Assembly: GCA_027596075.1 (NCBI GenBank)
Contig: JADGJC010000001.1
Span: 68,796-132,795, forward strand
Source of the DNA: Rhizophlyctis rosea
Lineage: Eukaryota; Chytridiomycota; Chytridiomycetes; Rhizophlyctidales; Rhizophlyctidaceae
Direction: 5' to 3'
Length of the DNA stretch: 64,000 bases
The translations under genes were made by a program, and so were the position numbers. Positions 1-12,102 of this stretch are shown here, piece by piece. Numbering within the stretch: the stretch's first letter is position 1; every line of letters starts with the position of its first letter. The notes under the pieces were generated by a model. That model had not been told where the DNA came from, searched no databases, and saw only the letters and a list, made by a program, of their open reading frames with translations.

Positions 1-495
1 ATCAACGGAATTTTTTTTTACGGGGCGCGTAAGTTTTGTTCCGTTTTCCACTCAAGATCCACACCCCAAATGGTGCAGTTGCAATCAATTGGTTGCACCC
101 AAGTCCTGGTACTTAAATAGGACAACATTGGACAGCAAAAAGTGGTAGCAGCTCCTGCATCAATGGAGGGGAGACAAGAGGAAAGACATGAGGGAAGACA
201 TCAGAGAAGACGGATTCAACGGGAGAGCGAGTGGGACCTGGTGAGAGTGGATCATGAAGGATGGGATCATGGAAAGCCATATGCGACAATGAGCTCCAAA
301 AATCTCATGTGTTGGACCCTGGTGGCCATGTCGCGTTCAGATCTAGCCAACCAATCAAAATGCGGGCTGCTCACCAGTCACTTCGACCGTTGGGCGGAGT
401 TTACGGCACAAACGGAACCCATTCCCACGATCTAAAACTTCAACAGTGCACCTCTTCTAGGAATTTTTCATTGACCACACAGAGCGAGCTTCGCC
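1..495. other. Upstream flank of FRS1, no gene seen
   Basis: The short open frames here overlap one another and have no recognisable domain. The stretch before the ATG at 496 is presumably the promoter and leader of the PheRS beta gene. No clear TATA box was found. Confidence 0.5.
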
Positions 496-2951
496 ATGCC
501 TACCGTCACCGCGGATACCGAAATCCTCTTCGCCGAGCTGGGTCGGAGGTTCAGTAAGTTTGACCACATGCGGGACTGGTGTCAAAGACCTATTTGTTTA
601 CGCCCCACTTCAGCTGACCAGGAATTCGAGGAATTGTGCTTCGAGTTCGGCATTGAGCTGGAGGATGTTGTACGTATTGAATATACATTCGCTAGGGCTT
701 AGTGACGAAGGCACGACCTGACGCTTTATGATTCTCAGACTTCTGAGCGGGAAATGGCAGCGAAGGAGGGTGGGGCGGAGAAGGGAAAGGATCTATCCGA
801 CCGCAGAATTTACCGTATCGATATACCCGCCAACAGGTAAGATTTTCAGAAAACACAGCGAAGAGGGTTTACTCATTCTTTTTGACGTCACAGATATGAT
901 ATGTTGTGTGTGGAGGGAATTGCACGAGCGTTGAAAGCTTTCTTGAACGTTGAGAAGCCACCTGTGTACATGGTTGTGAAGCCGAAGAGTGGAAAGGTGC
1001 AACAACTGACCGTCAAGCCAGAAGTACGTGGGAAATCAATGAGGGCTTTGCAGAAGTTCATGACTAAGGAGCTGCCATAGACCCAGCAAATCCGGCCCTT
1101 CGTTGTTGCGGCGATCTTGAGAGACATTACTTTTGACGAACATCGGTACAACAGCTTCATTGAGCTACAAGACAAGTTGCACAATAACATTTGCCGGTAT
1201 TGATCAACGATTAGTATGTCTCCTCATATGAGCGTTAGAAATCTCACAGATTTGGATATTCAGCAAGCGTACCCTTGTCGCCATCGGAACACATGATCTT
1301 GACACAATCGAAGGCCCTTTCACATACGAAGCGTTGGCACCAAAAGACATCCAATTCATTCCCCTCAACCAGACAAAGTCGATGAATGCGGAGGAGCTCA
1401 TGACCTTCTACGAAGTATGTCGAAGGGAGTCATTCTGTAAACTGTCCATTACCCAGATGACTCAACATGGCAATATACAGAGCGACCGAAAACTGAGCAA
1501 ATTCTTGCACATTATCCGCGACTCACCAGTATATCCCGTGGTCTACGACAACAAACGCCGTGTTCTCTCCCTCCCTCCCATCATCAACAGCGACCACTCA
1601 AAGATCAAGCTGACCACGAAGAACGTCTTCATTGAATGCACAGCAACAGATTTGACGAAGGCTAAGATCGTGTTGAATACGGTTGTGACCATGTTCAACC
1701 AGTACACAAAGGAGAAGTTCACGTAAGCTCAGAATACAGATTGAACCAATTGAGAGGCGCTCCTCACCCCGTTTCGTGCAGCGTCGAGCCGGTCGAAGTT
1801 ACGCAAGTTGATGGAAGCAAAACCCTTTACCCCGACCTCACAAATCGCACCGTCGAAGCCGATGTGGACTATATCAACCGTTGCGTGGGATTGCAATTGT
1901 CAGCAGATGAAATCACGAAACTTGTAGAAAAGATGTCCTTGACAGCCTCCGTCAAGGACAAGAAGACGATTGCCGTGTCGGTTCCTCCCACGCGAAGTGA
2001 CATTCTTCACGCTTGTGATGTTATGGAAGATGTTGCTATCGCGTATGGCTTCAACAACCTCATTGAGACCACACCCAAAGCGAGTACCGTCGCCGTTCCT
2101 CAGCCCGTGAACAAGCTATCAGACTCACTTCGGAGAGAAGTTGCTTTGGCCGGATATACCGAAGTTTTGACTTTCACATTGGTAAGCACGTTCGATGGTC
2201 AGTTATAGAGTCATTCAGCCACTAATGTGTGTCACTCATTTTGCTATAGTGCTCGCATGATGAGAACTTCGCATGGCTAAATCAAAAGGATGTCGGACAG
2301 GTTGTAAAGCTGTCCAACCCGAAGACCGTCGAATATCAAGTAAGATCAAACATGACTTCATCCAGGTATCGATTTCTATCTTGACACGATGTGAACAAAT
2401 AGGTCGTGCGAACCAGCTTGTTGCCTGGTATCCTCAAAACGGTCAATGCCAACAAGCGATACGCACTTCCCATCAAAATTTTCGAAGTCTCGGACGTCGT
2501 TTTCAAGGATGAGAGCCAAGAGCGGTTGTCTCGCAACCAGCGGAACTTGTGCGCTCTTTACACAAACAAAACGTCTGGATTCGAGGTATGGAATCTTTTC
2601 TCCATCCTGCTCACTGACCACTTGATTGGCCTAACTACCAATGATTGACAGCTTGTTCACGGTTTGCTGGATCGCATCATGGCGAAGCTCAACATCCCCA
2701 GTGGCAGCAAGGGTTACTACATCAAGGAATCAAACAGTACGTGTGCTATTTACTGTGACAATCTTGATCCCGCTAAGTCTGACATCATCTTCTCGCCAGA
2801 CGAAACCTTCTTCCCAGGTCGCAGAGCAGACATTTATTTCCAAGATAAGGTCATTGGCACGTTCGGTATCGTGCACCCCAGCGTACTGGAGAAGTACGAA
2901 ATTGGGTTCCCTTGCACAGCGTTGGAGATTAACATTGAACCTTTCATTTAA
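496..2951 (+). CDS. FRS1: Phenylalanyl-tRNA synthetase beta subunit, cytosolic
   Basis: This is the beta chain of the alpha2-beta2 enzyme that charges tRNA-Phe in the cytosol. Twelve exons join in phase: 496-553, 614-669, 739-836, 894-1023, 1081-1196, 1264-1414, 1481-1722, 1782-2181, 2250-2339, 2403-2585, 2652-2736 and 2800-2951. They give 586 residues, against 589 in the human protein. Recognised family blocks in order are the N-terminal [23 protein letters not shown], the B3/4 region with [13 protein letters not shown] and LSLPPIIN, the B5 region with [12 protein letters not shown], and the catalytic-like core with [21 protein letters not shown] and [11 protein letters not shown], ending [10 protein letters not shown]. 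The start at MPTVTADTE matches the usual MPTV start. All introns are short GT-AG. No disruption is seen. Confidence 0.95.
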
Positions 2952-3498
2952 TTTGAGTATATATGTTTAAGTTACTAGATAGATTTCAGATTGACTGGTT
3001 AAGTTTAGTAGGGGTAGTGTATAATAGGAATTCTGTGGTCGAGTTTGCTGCATCCAATTCTTGAGAAGCGATGACGAAGGGTCTTGGCATAAAACATTTT
3101 TTGATGGATTCCGCGATACCGGTAAACATGATGAAGGTCTTTGGTAAATCTCAGGGTCGCAGATTTACACACGCATCTACCCCTGACAACTTCGGTGACT
3201 CCGAATTTGAGCGCGGTCATTTTCGCCAGTGTCGCCCGAAACGTTGTATCTGCCATTTTGCGAAGCCCTCACAGCTCATCTACTGAAGGGCAGGAAATGG
3301 TCAAAGCTTGGACGGTTGTCGTTGGAAAGAACTTCGTCCTTTGGTTCGTTATCCTTACCCATCATCTAAAAAGCCTATGCGGTCATCCAAACCACAACAT
3401 TCTCTATTCACTCCTCCAAAACACTACCTTACCCAACACCCTCAATGCCACCATCTCCTCAAGACGCCCCATGCCTTAGAGCTCTCCCGCGCGCTTGA
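2952..3498. other. Intergenic, no gene seen
   Basis: It follows the FRS1 stop. Several overlapping short frames on both strands have no family features. The 5' exon of the next gene may lie here, but no convincing start could be fixed. Confidence 0.4.
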
Positions 3499-4271
3499 TC
3501 AATCTATACCGTTGATCCTGCCCTCGAGTTTATTCGCGAATGGTGCGGCATTGACCTGGGAGAATCCCTCTGGTGCTGGCGTAATGATGAAGCATCCCGT
3601 AGGCTAGCAGGAGTATTTGGCAGTTGGGCAAGGACCAAGCTACATTCTGGGAATTCGTACAAGCCGGAAGAGGAATGGCACGAGGAGGACGATTGGGCGC
3701 ATTTAGGACTTAGATTTTTGGCTTATCAGTTTCCTGTTGATACCGATATGGCCAAGGTGCAAAGGACATTCCGAGAACGATTCTGGGCGCCACTGTCATA
3801 TGAGTGCGTTGTGCCATCACCTTGTTATCCATGGAGTGATTGGGTGGGTGCATATCTTCGAGAGCAGTACGTACCTGTCACGACCTTCTCTGTTGTCTTG
3901 CTCTGCCTAATCTGCTTTCTCAAATGACGGTCCTCAGCATGTTCCCATACCCCAAACTCCAAAGCTCTGACCAGAAACTAATGGTTGAATCAAACGATCC
4001 TTGGCCGCTATGGCGGTTGATTTCCATGCTGAAGGAACATGTGGAGGCTCGGCAATGGATATTTGTCTTCATACGGCAGTTCCCGGAAAGATATACTCTC
4101 GGAGCAGGATGGGCTGAGGAACAGGTGTTTGTGGAGTATGACCGTGATACCACTCAGGCTCGGAAAGGGAAGAGACAGGTGCGGTTCAACCCTCATGACG
4201 CGGATGAAAGAGATATTTTGGAGGAGTTTTGGAATAGGATGTTATGTAGGGTCTTGTGTATACATACATAA
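3499..4271 (+). CDS. Hypothetical protein, 5' end unresolved
   Basis: An open frame from 3499 runs through an intron (3867-3937, GT-AG) to a last exon at 3938-4271, giving about 235 residues in phase. The protein is rich in Trp, Glu and Arg (for example EFIREWCGIDLGESLWCW and WHEEDDWAHLGLRFLAYQ). It ends with an acidic stretch containing KRQVRFNPHDADERDI. QVRF there fits the RVxF docking motif for protein phosphatase 1, but such motifs occur by chance. A TGA at 3496 closes the frame just upstream and no in-frame ATG precedes residue 84. A 5' exon is therefore missing from my model, or the gene is broken. No family is recognised. Confidence 0.55.
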
Positions 4272-5661
4272 AAGGTTTGATTCAAGATGCCGACATGGAA
4301 GGTCAACACTGACCACCGCAAGCGACTTAAGTATATGACTTCTGCAATTTGAGTTCAGCGGGAGTGGTGAGTAATGGGAATGGTGTCAAAAGTCGTGTGT
4401 TCGTGAAACTTTTGCGCAGCTGGTTTTCCCGCAGGGAGCCTACAATTTGGTCAAATTTGGCAACACCTGCTGCATTGGGAGTGCCGGATAAATGCCATTC
4501 GCCACAAATCTGGAGGGCACGAAATGAACGGAGGCACAGCCTTTCCGCAACCAATAGGATGTGTGCTCCAGGTCCCGACCAAATAACATCAATAAATGAC
4601 GACGGCTGGGACAGGCTACAGGCTTTTTTGAAACCACGTTTTGCGTGTGTAACGTTGCACCAACTTGCGAATCCTCCGGGCGCATCTTCTGGGAAAAACG
4701 TGTGGAGTGTAATCCATGCGGGGCTATCTAAGCCCAGAAGTTATGATGTTGTAACGCGTCCAACTGTCCGCAACCCACCAATCTGGAAACAGTCTTATGG
4801 GAGGCAGGCGAAGCACATCTCCCAGGTTTTTTTGTTTGAAATCAATGATAAAGACTATCATCTTTCCCTTCATGCAAGGAGATGGATGAACATACCGTCC
4901 AGACCAGTTGCCCTTTTCAATGGAACAGTTGAGTTGCAGATTTGAATACCACCATGCGCTTCCTATGCTACATATCGTGCTCCAAGCATCATGAATTTGA
5001 GGAGCTCTTGGGCTGGTGGGACAAACACGGAGGATATGGAGGCACAATGCCGCACCAACCCACGCCTTGGTGCCCTTGGAGCAACGTGCACAAAGATTTG
5101 GTTGGACAGTTCAAATTGTTCAACAGAAAAGGAAGGACGGGGAGAGCCTATTTCGGAATAACACGAACAAAAATCAATTTGTTTCATCGGAGCGCGTCCC
5201 TCAGGTCTCTCTTGTTCTTCCCGTCCCAATGCTTGACTGGTGAGGATTGCAAAAAGTCGCAGACACTCCTCTTCCTCACTGTCAATCCTTGCGCTGGCCT
5301 CCTTCGCTTATTGGACTGGGAAAGAAGGTTCAATCATCCTGCGCCCTTCGCACGACGCGTGAGAGCCCTTGAATTTCATTGTCCCATCTTGCAGGCGGGC
5401 AGTTTGACAGCTAGTAGCCCGTCCCTTCATTGGTTTGGTGAGTAGTATATATCAGAGTGATTGGATCGAACTCAAACCAGGAGGATAACCTTCAACCCAA
5501 CATTCAGCAGCTTCTTTGTCCTAGATCGCCCACGCTAAGCATCATACTCAGTGTAGTCCTTCCCTGCCATTGGTTTTGCGTTTGCCAGCCCCTCACATCC
5601 GACGCGTTCGGTCGATGCAAATCGATAGCAGCAATTGACAACACCAGATCCTTGAATCATA
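4272..5661. other. Intergenic before the GATA gene
   Basis: Frames of 198 codons (4349-4945) and 167 codons (4942-5445) are open on the plus strand but have low-complexity, gene-unlike composition and opposing open frames. I see no gene. The last part is the likely promoter and leader of the GATA factor. Confidence 0.4.
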
Positions 5662-7928
5662 ATGGCACCCATCATCCTGAAAGTGAAAGCCGGCGAAAAC
5701 GACTTCTCCCCCTTCGCGGATCTCGATAACGGGGAAGATCTGGCACGAACATGGAAGACTTGCACAAAAGTGAGTTTGACAGGTCCAGCCGATGCTGTCA
5801 AAGTACACGCAACTCTCACACGTCGACCGTATCAATGATTCCTGATACCATTTGTGCTTCCAATAGGTCAAAGACACATTGGAAAACGGGTCCCGCCTCG
5901 AAAACCTGTCGTGGCGCTTGTGGCATCTGCACCAACGCCTTGTGCAATCTAATAAGATTGACAGGAGACAGTTTCGCAAGCTCTCATCCGCAACGACCAA
6001 AAAATTAGACGAAGTAGATCAACAAGTCTCTCCACTCAGTCGGCCTCGAACACGTTTTGGATCTGAAGCCGCCAGCAACGCACCCGTCAATAGGCTTCCT
6101 GTCAAAAGGGAAGCTTCGGTAGCGCGTGGAGATAGAATCGGATCCGCGGTGATTGGAACGCAGGATGTGCCTAGCAATGATCTTGAGATGTTGTTTGGGA
6201 ACAGCGCAGAGTTCTTGGCCTGCATTGACCGGGACCAAACAACAGATTCGCTGAATGATATGTCGTTCTTGTCAGAAGGTTTGAGCGAATTGGTACCAGC
6301 ACCGCAGACATCCCAAACACCTTTGATGGAAGCCCTTCCCAGTCCCATTTTGTCTATCCCGTCGCCATCACCTTTCATTCCACCCAAAATGGAGGAAACC
6401 ACGCCGAGCCCCCTCGTTTATGCATGGCAACCTACATCTGGATCGTACAATCATGCACCTGCGCCTCTCCCAACTCCGCCATACATGGAATTTGTACCTG
6501 TCGGTCGCAACACGATGAATGCGGTTAACCAGGCTGTTCCTATTGGGCCTGTATCAGCTACGTCTTATGCCTGCCTAGCGCCTTCAACATTCGCGTCCTC
6601 AATCGCTCCCTTGAATCCCGTCCCACCTTTCAACGAAACACAACTGAAGATGACATTCGTACCCCCCACATCTCAAATCAATTTGCAGCAAGCTAGTATG
6701 CCCACTGTTGCTCTCATACCGCCAACCACTCCCTTTGCACTTCCGCCGCCGGCACCCGACTTGCGTCCTCAATCCCGACCCCCTATGCCTCCACGTCCGC
6801 CGAAGTCACTCATCGCGAAAGCTTTCTCGCACCCAGCAATCAAAGCAGAGCAGTCTCCGCAATTGAAAGCTTTTTCTACTCCAGTCATATTGCCCACAGT
6901 ACAGCCGGTGCTCAACCTTCCTACATCGACCCCTCTGGCTCCTTCCACTCCCACAGCGCCTTCAACGCCCAAACTTTGTGCAACTCCTCCATCCATCATC
7001 TCTCCCTCCCGAAAAAACCGATCAGACCGACCCGTCATGCCACCAGCGTCCCGCACCGGCAGATCAATGCCATCCAGTGTCAATCTCCAATGTGAAAATT
7101 GCACCACTACCACAACACCCCTTTGGAGGCGATCTGCGAATGATGAGTTATTGTGTAATGCATGCGGACTTTAGTGAGTATGAAACAACTTTTTCTACGA
7201 TGATATCAATAAAGAGAAACTTACCTTATTTCTTGAAAGCTTGAAACTGCACAACGTAAACCGTCCCAAAACTCTGCGCCCATCATCGAAAAAGGAAATG
7301 GATCCTCAAGCGGAATGTTGGAATTGCCATACGAAGAATACGCCTTTATGGAGGCGGGATGATGATGGGCATACTTTATGCAATGCTTGCGGCCTATAGT
7401 AAGTATTCGGAGTCAGTATTGGTGCAATGTCATACCTTGGTACTTATCGCTTTCAAAACTTCCAGTCTGAAACTCCATAACTCCCATCGACCCCTTTCCA
7501 TGAAGTCGGATGTTGTGCGGAAGCGGCATAGATTGGACTTGGCGGGTTTCGTCGGGAAATCGGAGGGTGCTGATGGGTCTGTAGGAGGAGAATCTGCGTC
7601 CAACGAAGTCGGCGACGGGTGTGAGGGACAGGAGGCGCAACCAAACAAGAAAGTCAAATTGGAAGGAGAAGGATCGTCAGGAGGGGTGACAGCCATGGCG
7701 TACAATCAACTTCAGCATGCGGTTCCAGCATCTAGCCACCAGCAGCTTCAACATCAGCTGATTCTACAGCATCATCAGCAACAACATAACGCCATAATCG
7801 TACCGCAACCAACCTCGGTAGGCACTCAACCACACCAACAATACCATATTTTAGCAATGACACCTGAACAAATCAAATCGCTCCGTCTCCTCCCGACACA
7901 CTTCACGACCCACCCGCCTTCGTCCTGA
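5662..7928 (+). CDS. GATA transcription factor with two zinc fingers (AreA/Gln3-like N-terminus)
   Basis: Nuclear DNA-binding regulator, probably of nitrogen use. Exons 5662-5769, 5867-7173, 7240-7398 and 7466-7928 join in phase to 678 residues. Residues about 13-55 resemble the DUF1752 block of AreA-type factors ([27 protein letters not shown]). The middle is rich in Pro, Ser and Thr. Finger 1 starts near residue 445 (CENC-x17-CNAC) and finger 2 near 498 (CWNC-x17-CNAC). Both are followed by LYLKLHN and are split by introns at the same place, inside the Tyr codon after CNACGL. Basic [15 protein letters not shown] follows finger 2, as in AreA and Gln3. A Gln/His-rich tail closes the protein. 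Two fingers are unusual for AreA. Siderophore repressors have two fingers but a Cys-rich linker, which is absent here. Confidence 0.9.
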
Positions 7929-8378
7929 TACCACCCATCCAAAATCTCAACTTCTTTGTTCCATGCTCTCACCCGAGTCTTTGCTGGGCACGGTATCACC
8001 ATCTTCATAGATTGTTTTGCGTGGGGGCCAACTTCATCATTCTTCTGTATATTGTTAGTTTTCATTCTTGCTTGTCGATGTTAGTATTTACTTTTCTTCC
8101 TTCGCCATCCTTTTGTGGTAACCGGCACTTGTAAAATAAAGGCATTCTTTCACACTCACGACTTGTTGCACGACCTGCAATAATGCTTGACGTGTTCTAG
8201 ACAACTCCTTCTGCGTGCTTCACTGAGTCACTGACCCTCTTCACCACACGCTCAGATGTCGCAAACAAAGAAACACTCTGTTCTTCATGGACGTATAATT
8301 ACAGTAATGATATGTGGGGCCTGCCCATCATAGACGGTGGGGATGTGTGACAAGCGCAATGCAAAAGATATTCTACAC
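7929..8378. other. Convergent 3' region between GATA and GDSL genes
   Basis: No gene is seen. It should hold the 3' ends of both flanking transcripts. Confidence 0.5.
8135..8140 (+). terminator. Possible polyadenylation signal AATAAA of the GATA gene
   Basis: A perfect AATAAA lies 207 bases after the GATA stop codon and before the facing esterase gene ends. Position and strand fit, but the hexamer alone is weak evidence in fungi. Confidence 0.35.
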
Positions 8379-9564
8379 TCAGTGGTAGTAGGTAGCCCAC
8401 TTGGACTCTCCCTTGATAGCCTTAGCGAATTCGGTGGCGACGACGGTGCTGGTTTGGACGGAGGGGTGGAGCTCGTCGTACCTATAAAAGACGTAATCAC
8501 ATGTCAGCGCAGCAGAAGATGATATCCATAGTTTGAAGATGTGAGAATTACCAGGCGTAGCCGTTCCTGCGCTTGTCATCATAGAAGTATGCGTCGTCGC
8601 AGGAGCTGGGGCTGCAGTGCCAGGAGTAGCCAGTTGCGTTGTAGGGAGCGGCGAGGTACTTCTTAGGTTGGTCAAGGATGTCGGAGATCTGGAAAAGAAG
8701 GCACTCATTAGGACAAGAGCTGTGCAGTCAATTGATCAAAATCGAACTTACAAGGCCAAAGCTGTTGAATTGAGCAATCTTAGCACCACGAAGGTCTTGC
8801 GAAAGAACCTCAATTTGGTACTTGTAGATCTCGTTGGCAGTAAAGACAAGAGACTTCATGCGGACAGAAGCATCGGTGGTGTTACCCTTCATGTCTTGGT
8901 CCTTGCTGGGCCAATAGTGTTGGGCACCGGTGGTGCCCCATGGGGGAAGCGCATATTGGGGAGCGCGGTGGAGGGGAGCGACGTTTTGGAAGATGAAGTT
9001 GCGAGCACCAGCTTTGTAAAGCGTCTTCACGGCATTGACGGCGCAGTTAGTGACGTCGACGAGAGTGGCACCGTTCAACTGGTTGCCGGTGATGAGAGCA
9101 CCGTTTCCGAGGTCGTTGGTACCGATCCAGATGGAGAAGAGGGTGTTCTTGTAGTCAACCTTGGTCTTCGAGTAGGCTTGCTTTTGGTCAGCCAAGAAAG
9201 CAGGGACTTCGTATTCGGTGACGGAGGGGAAGGGGATGTCGGAGGGGAGGCAGCCGTCGCAGTATTTGGGAGTGATTTTGTTAGAGCAGGTGGCTCCGGA
9301 AACGGCGTAGTTGTGAAGTTTGATGCCAGTCTTGTCGGAGACGATGCGCGGCCAGCTCTTGCCACCAGATGCAGTAGCGTTGCTGGGGGGAGCGACCCAT
9401 CCAACGGGAGGGGGAACACCCTTGGTGCCAATGAAGTATCCGAGACGGGACTCGTCAGTGTAAGAGTCACCGAAGGAAACGAGATCAGTGATTTTGGGGA
9501 AGAATGCGGCGGCGGCGAAGCCGTTGAGCATAGACGCGGAGACGAGGATCAAGGTGGCCTTCAT
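8379..9564 (-). CDS. Secreted GDSL esterase (SGNH fold, CE16-like)
   Basis: Predicted extracellular ester hydrolase, perhaps removing acetyl groups from plant polysaccharides; the substrate is inferred. Exons 9564-8752, 8688-8552 and 8481-8379 join in phase to 350 residues. A signal peptide spans residues 1-20. The nucleophile is Ser34 in FGDSYTDE. The oxyanion Gly90 lies in NYAVSGATC, and GTND is at 148-151. The Asp319/His322 pair sits in YDELHPS, coded by the last exon. All four SGNH blocks are therefore present and the enzyme looks active. Cysteines at 93, 102 and 105 may form disulfides. A TATA-like box lies about 105 bases upstream of the start. Confidence 0.92.
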
Positions 9565-9666
9565 TTTCGGTTAATAGTATTCTAATTCTAATGTTCTATT
9601 GCAAAGTCTAGCAGTCCGGCTGCGGTGGAAAAAGTATGTCAAAGGGTTACGGAAGACCGCTGCCTG

Positions 9667-9674
9667 CATTTATA
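9667..9674 (-). promoter_or_regulatory. TATA-like box of the GDSL esterase gene
   Basis: TATAAATG on the minus strand lies about 105 bases upstream of the esterase ATG. This spacing suits a regulated secreted-enzyme promoter. Confidence 0.45.
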
Positions 9675-11448
9675 CTTTCACCTTCACACCTCCTTTCCGC
9701 ATGAGACCAAAAGCGATGGCAAGACACCCACCAGAAAGGGAAGGTCGTAAGGTCGCACATATTGGGAGGAAGGGTGTTGGACACGTTCAATTTTTCGGCA
9801 AGAGCACCGAAGTGGTCACCAAGCCACCCGGTAAATAAACACGTGGCTTCACATTTGGCCTCCTTTCGGCAAGTTTGCCCGGTTCGGCAAGTTCGAAGTT
9901 TATCTATCAGTTCTAAAATCATAAAATGGAACGATTTCGGCTGTCACACGAAAATGACACGAGTGTTGTTGGTGCTCGGTCTTCACAATATTCAGCCCAC
10001 GGCCAATGCAATAAATAATGGTTGAACGTAGGTAACCCTCCTGGCCGTGCGTGCTCACTCCTGTTTTGGTTTTTCTGAAATTCATTGGTGTGAGTATCTT
10101 GACATCCATCAAGCCGTTTAGATCCCTGGACCATCTCGCGTTTCCTATTTTCTCATCAACTTTCGCACTTCTGACCCATTTTCTATCAGCCCCTTTTCAT
10201 TGCACTTTCCCCTCAGTCTGAAGCATCCATCGCTCCTTGGCGATATATGATTGAACAATGTCCTGTTTGGCATCGTTCCCAGGCTCTCTTGGTTTTTGAT
10301 CGTGTCTTTCGCACCCGCTCCCTCCCTTCATTCCCGCACCATTCTCGTCAACATCCCTAAATACCTCGGAAGTTTGCAATGGCCATAACGATAATAGTTC
10401 AGTTGTTTGACTCGATCCTTTTTCAGCACGATGACAATGAGCTTCATGATTTCAAAAATGCCCATATTGCCAAATTGGAGAAACACGGAATACTGAGATG
10501 ATGAATGCAGTGCATCTTCAGCTCTCGTGAACCCACTTTTGTCGCCATACCACGCTAAGAATGCTCATCGTCCGGCTTTTCAGATGCTCAAACATTTGGT
10601 CAGCTTGTAACACCCATCAATGCAACAGCGATCCACTCGTAGTATTAGGCACTTCGTGTTGTCGAGGGCTGTCCGCATACTGCGGGCAACATTGTAAGTT
10701 CAACAGTAAATGTCAAAGGTGAAGATGCACAACAGTGTGAGCAGATGCTCAAAGAAGTGCTCGCAACCAATATGGCGAAAGCATGCTGGAATAAGTGATT
10801 ACAACCTTGGAGACTCCATGGCTGGGTTTGGGTTTCTGAGAGGGCCATACCTATTCCTACTAAATTCGGCTTCGCTTACCCATACAATCATTCTCAAGGC
10901 AAGGCATTGTTGTGTCATTCACTATCAGAAATCACAACAACCGCCCTATGGAACATCCATATGTACTGTATATGATGCCATAAAAACTTTTGCTTCTCAC
11001 TGGTACGGCAGCCCCAAATTCGCCAGGATGGTAAAAGATCCGCTCAGATTTTGTTGACCCAGTATGCTCGTGGATAGGAAATGGCCCCTTCTAAAGCCCG
11101 AACCGCAATCGAATTTTGGTATCTTTTCTGTGTCAATGTTCAGTTCTGCTGAAGCACCATTCTGGATACACAGAGTGAATGCGGGAGATTTTAACCCGTG
11201 CAGCCCACCATCCCATTCGTCAGTAATACAGACAGCTAGATGTCGCGATGTGTCAGTCCATTCTGGCCCATTCTACTACACTCCGCTCCATTTAATGACC
11301 TATAAGTAACAGAAAATCTAATATTAAATCAAAAAATATGTACTAAATCGATCTTGCACGGGTTGATTAGGCGCATGCAAAGATAGCTAACCCCTCCCTC
11401 CAATCTATATACAACCCGCTCGATTACCAATCCCAAAACCCATCAGCG
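9675..11448. other. Intergenic, no gene seen
   Basis: About 1.8 kb with only short, overlapping open frames. I see no domain, tRNA or clear repeat. Confidence 0.4.
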
Positions 11449-12102
11449 CTAATGTGCGCAAGGAACAGCGATACAAAACGCCGACGCCATATCCCGCAAT
11501 CTACTACTGAAACCCCATCCCCACCCAGACGACCCAGTATCGACCTGGACCCGATGATTATTACTTCTTACAGCTTGCCCAGGTTTCGAGTACCCCGTTG
11601 GCCGAGCATGGTCCATCTGATCCAAATCTGCCATGGTATGTACGGGGATGTCGTCCTCATTCAGATCAATATCAAGCTCCTCCTCGTCGTCTAGTGCTAC
11701 CATATGTTCTAGTGACATTGGTTTGGATAGTGATGGGCGGTCGGTGGACATGGCTGGGATTGATGTTGGGGCGGTGGAAGGTCGAGGGGATGAGCTTTTG
11801 CGACTTGTATCTTCTGCGGCGGGTGCGACGTTTGCCCAGGGACTAATGACGGCTTCAACGTCGTCGTATGAACCTAGTCTTCCCAAACTTGGGTCCCCTT
11901 CTTCGTCCGCATCGACATCGATATCAACCGTTAGTGGACAGGCTAATGGTACGGATTCTGTTCGCACGGAGGAATGTAGGTATTTCAATTTATGAGCTGT
12001 TTCGTCTGCTGAAAGGCGTACAATGTCGCTTGGTTCCAGTAATCTCGTAACAGACAAGTGCTGAAGTTCTCCTTTGGTTTCGCTTTGCTCGTGATTTGCC
12101 AT
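11449..12102 (-). CDS. Hypothetical acidic, Ser-rich protein
   Basis: An uninterrupted frame gives 217 residues if it starts at the ATG at 12102 (MANHEQSETKGE). It stays open upstream to 12165, and a possible acceptor (TTATACAG) sits before the ATG, so a 5' exon may exist. The sequence is disordered in character: acidic segments (DIDVDADEEGDP, DDEEELDIDLNEDD), Ser/Pro-rich middle, then a short Gly/Trp motif (GSSGWGWGF) near the C-terminus. No family is recognised. The frame is much longer than chance neighbours, which supports it as a gene. Confidence 0.6.
   Translation of the reverse strand: MANHEQSETKGELQHLSVTRLLEPSDIVRLSADETAHKLKYLHSSVRTESVPLACPLTVDIDVDADEEGDPSLGRLGSYDDVEAVISPWANVAPAAEDTSRKSSSPRPSTAPTSIPAMSTDRPSLSKPMSLEHMVALDDEEELDIDLNEDDIPVHTMADLDQMDHARPTGYSKPGQAVRSNNHRVQVDTGSSGWGWGFSSRLRDMASAFCIAVPCAH

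Noticed and set aside
4349..5445. Two adjoining frames of 198 and 167 codons
   Set aside because: They overlap opposing frames, have no recognisable motifs and look like chance open frames in the GATA promoter region.
8617..9585. 322-codon frame on the plus strand opposite the esterase
   Set aside because: It is the antisense shadow of the GDSL esterase, whose catalytic motifs and introns fit the minus strand.
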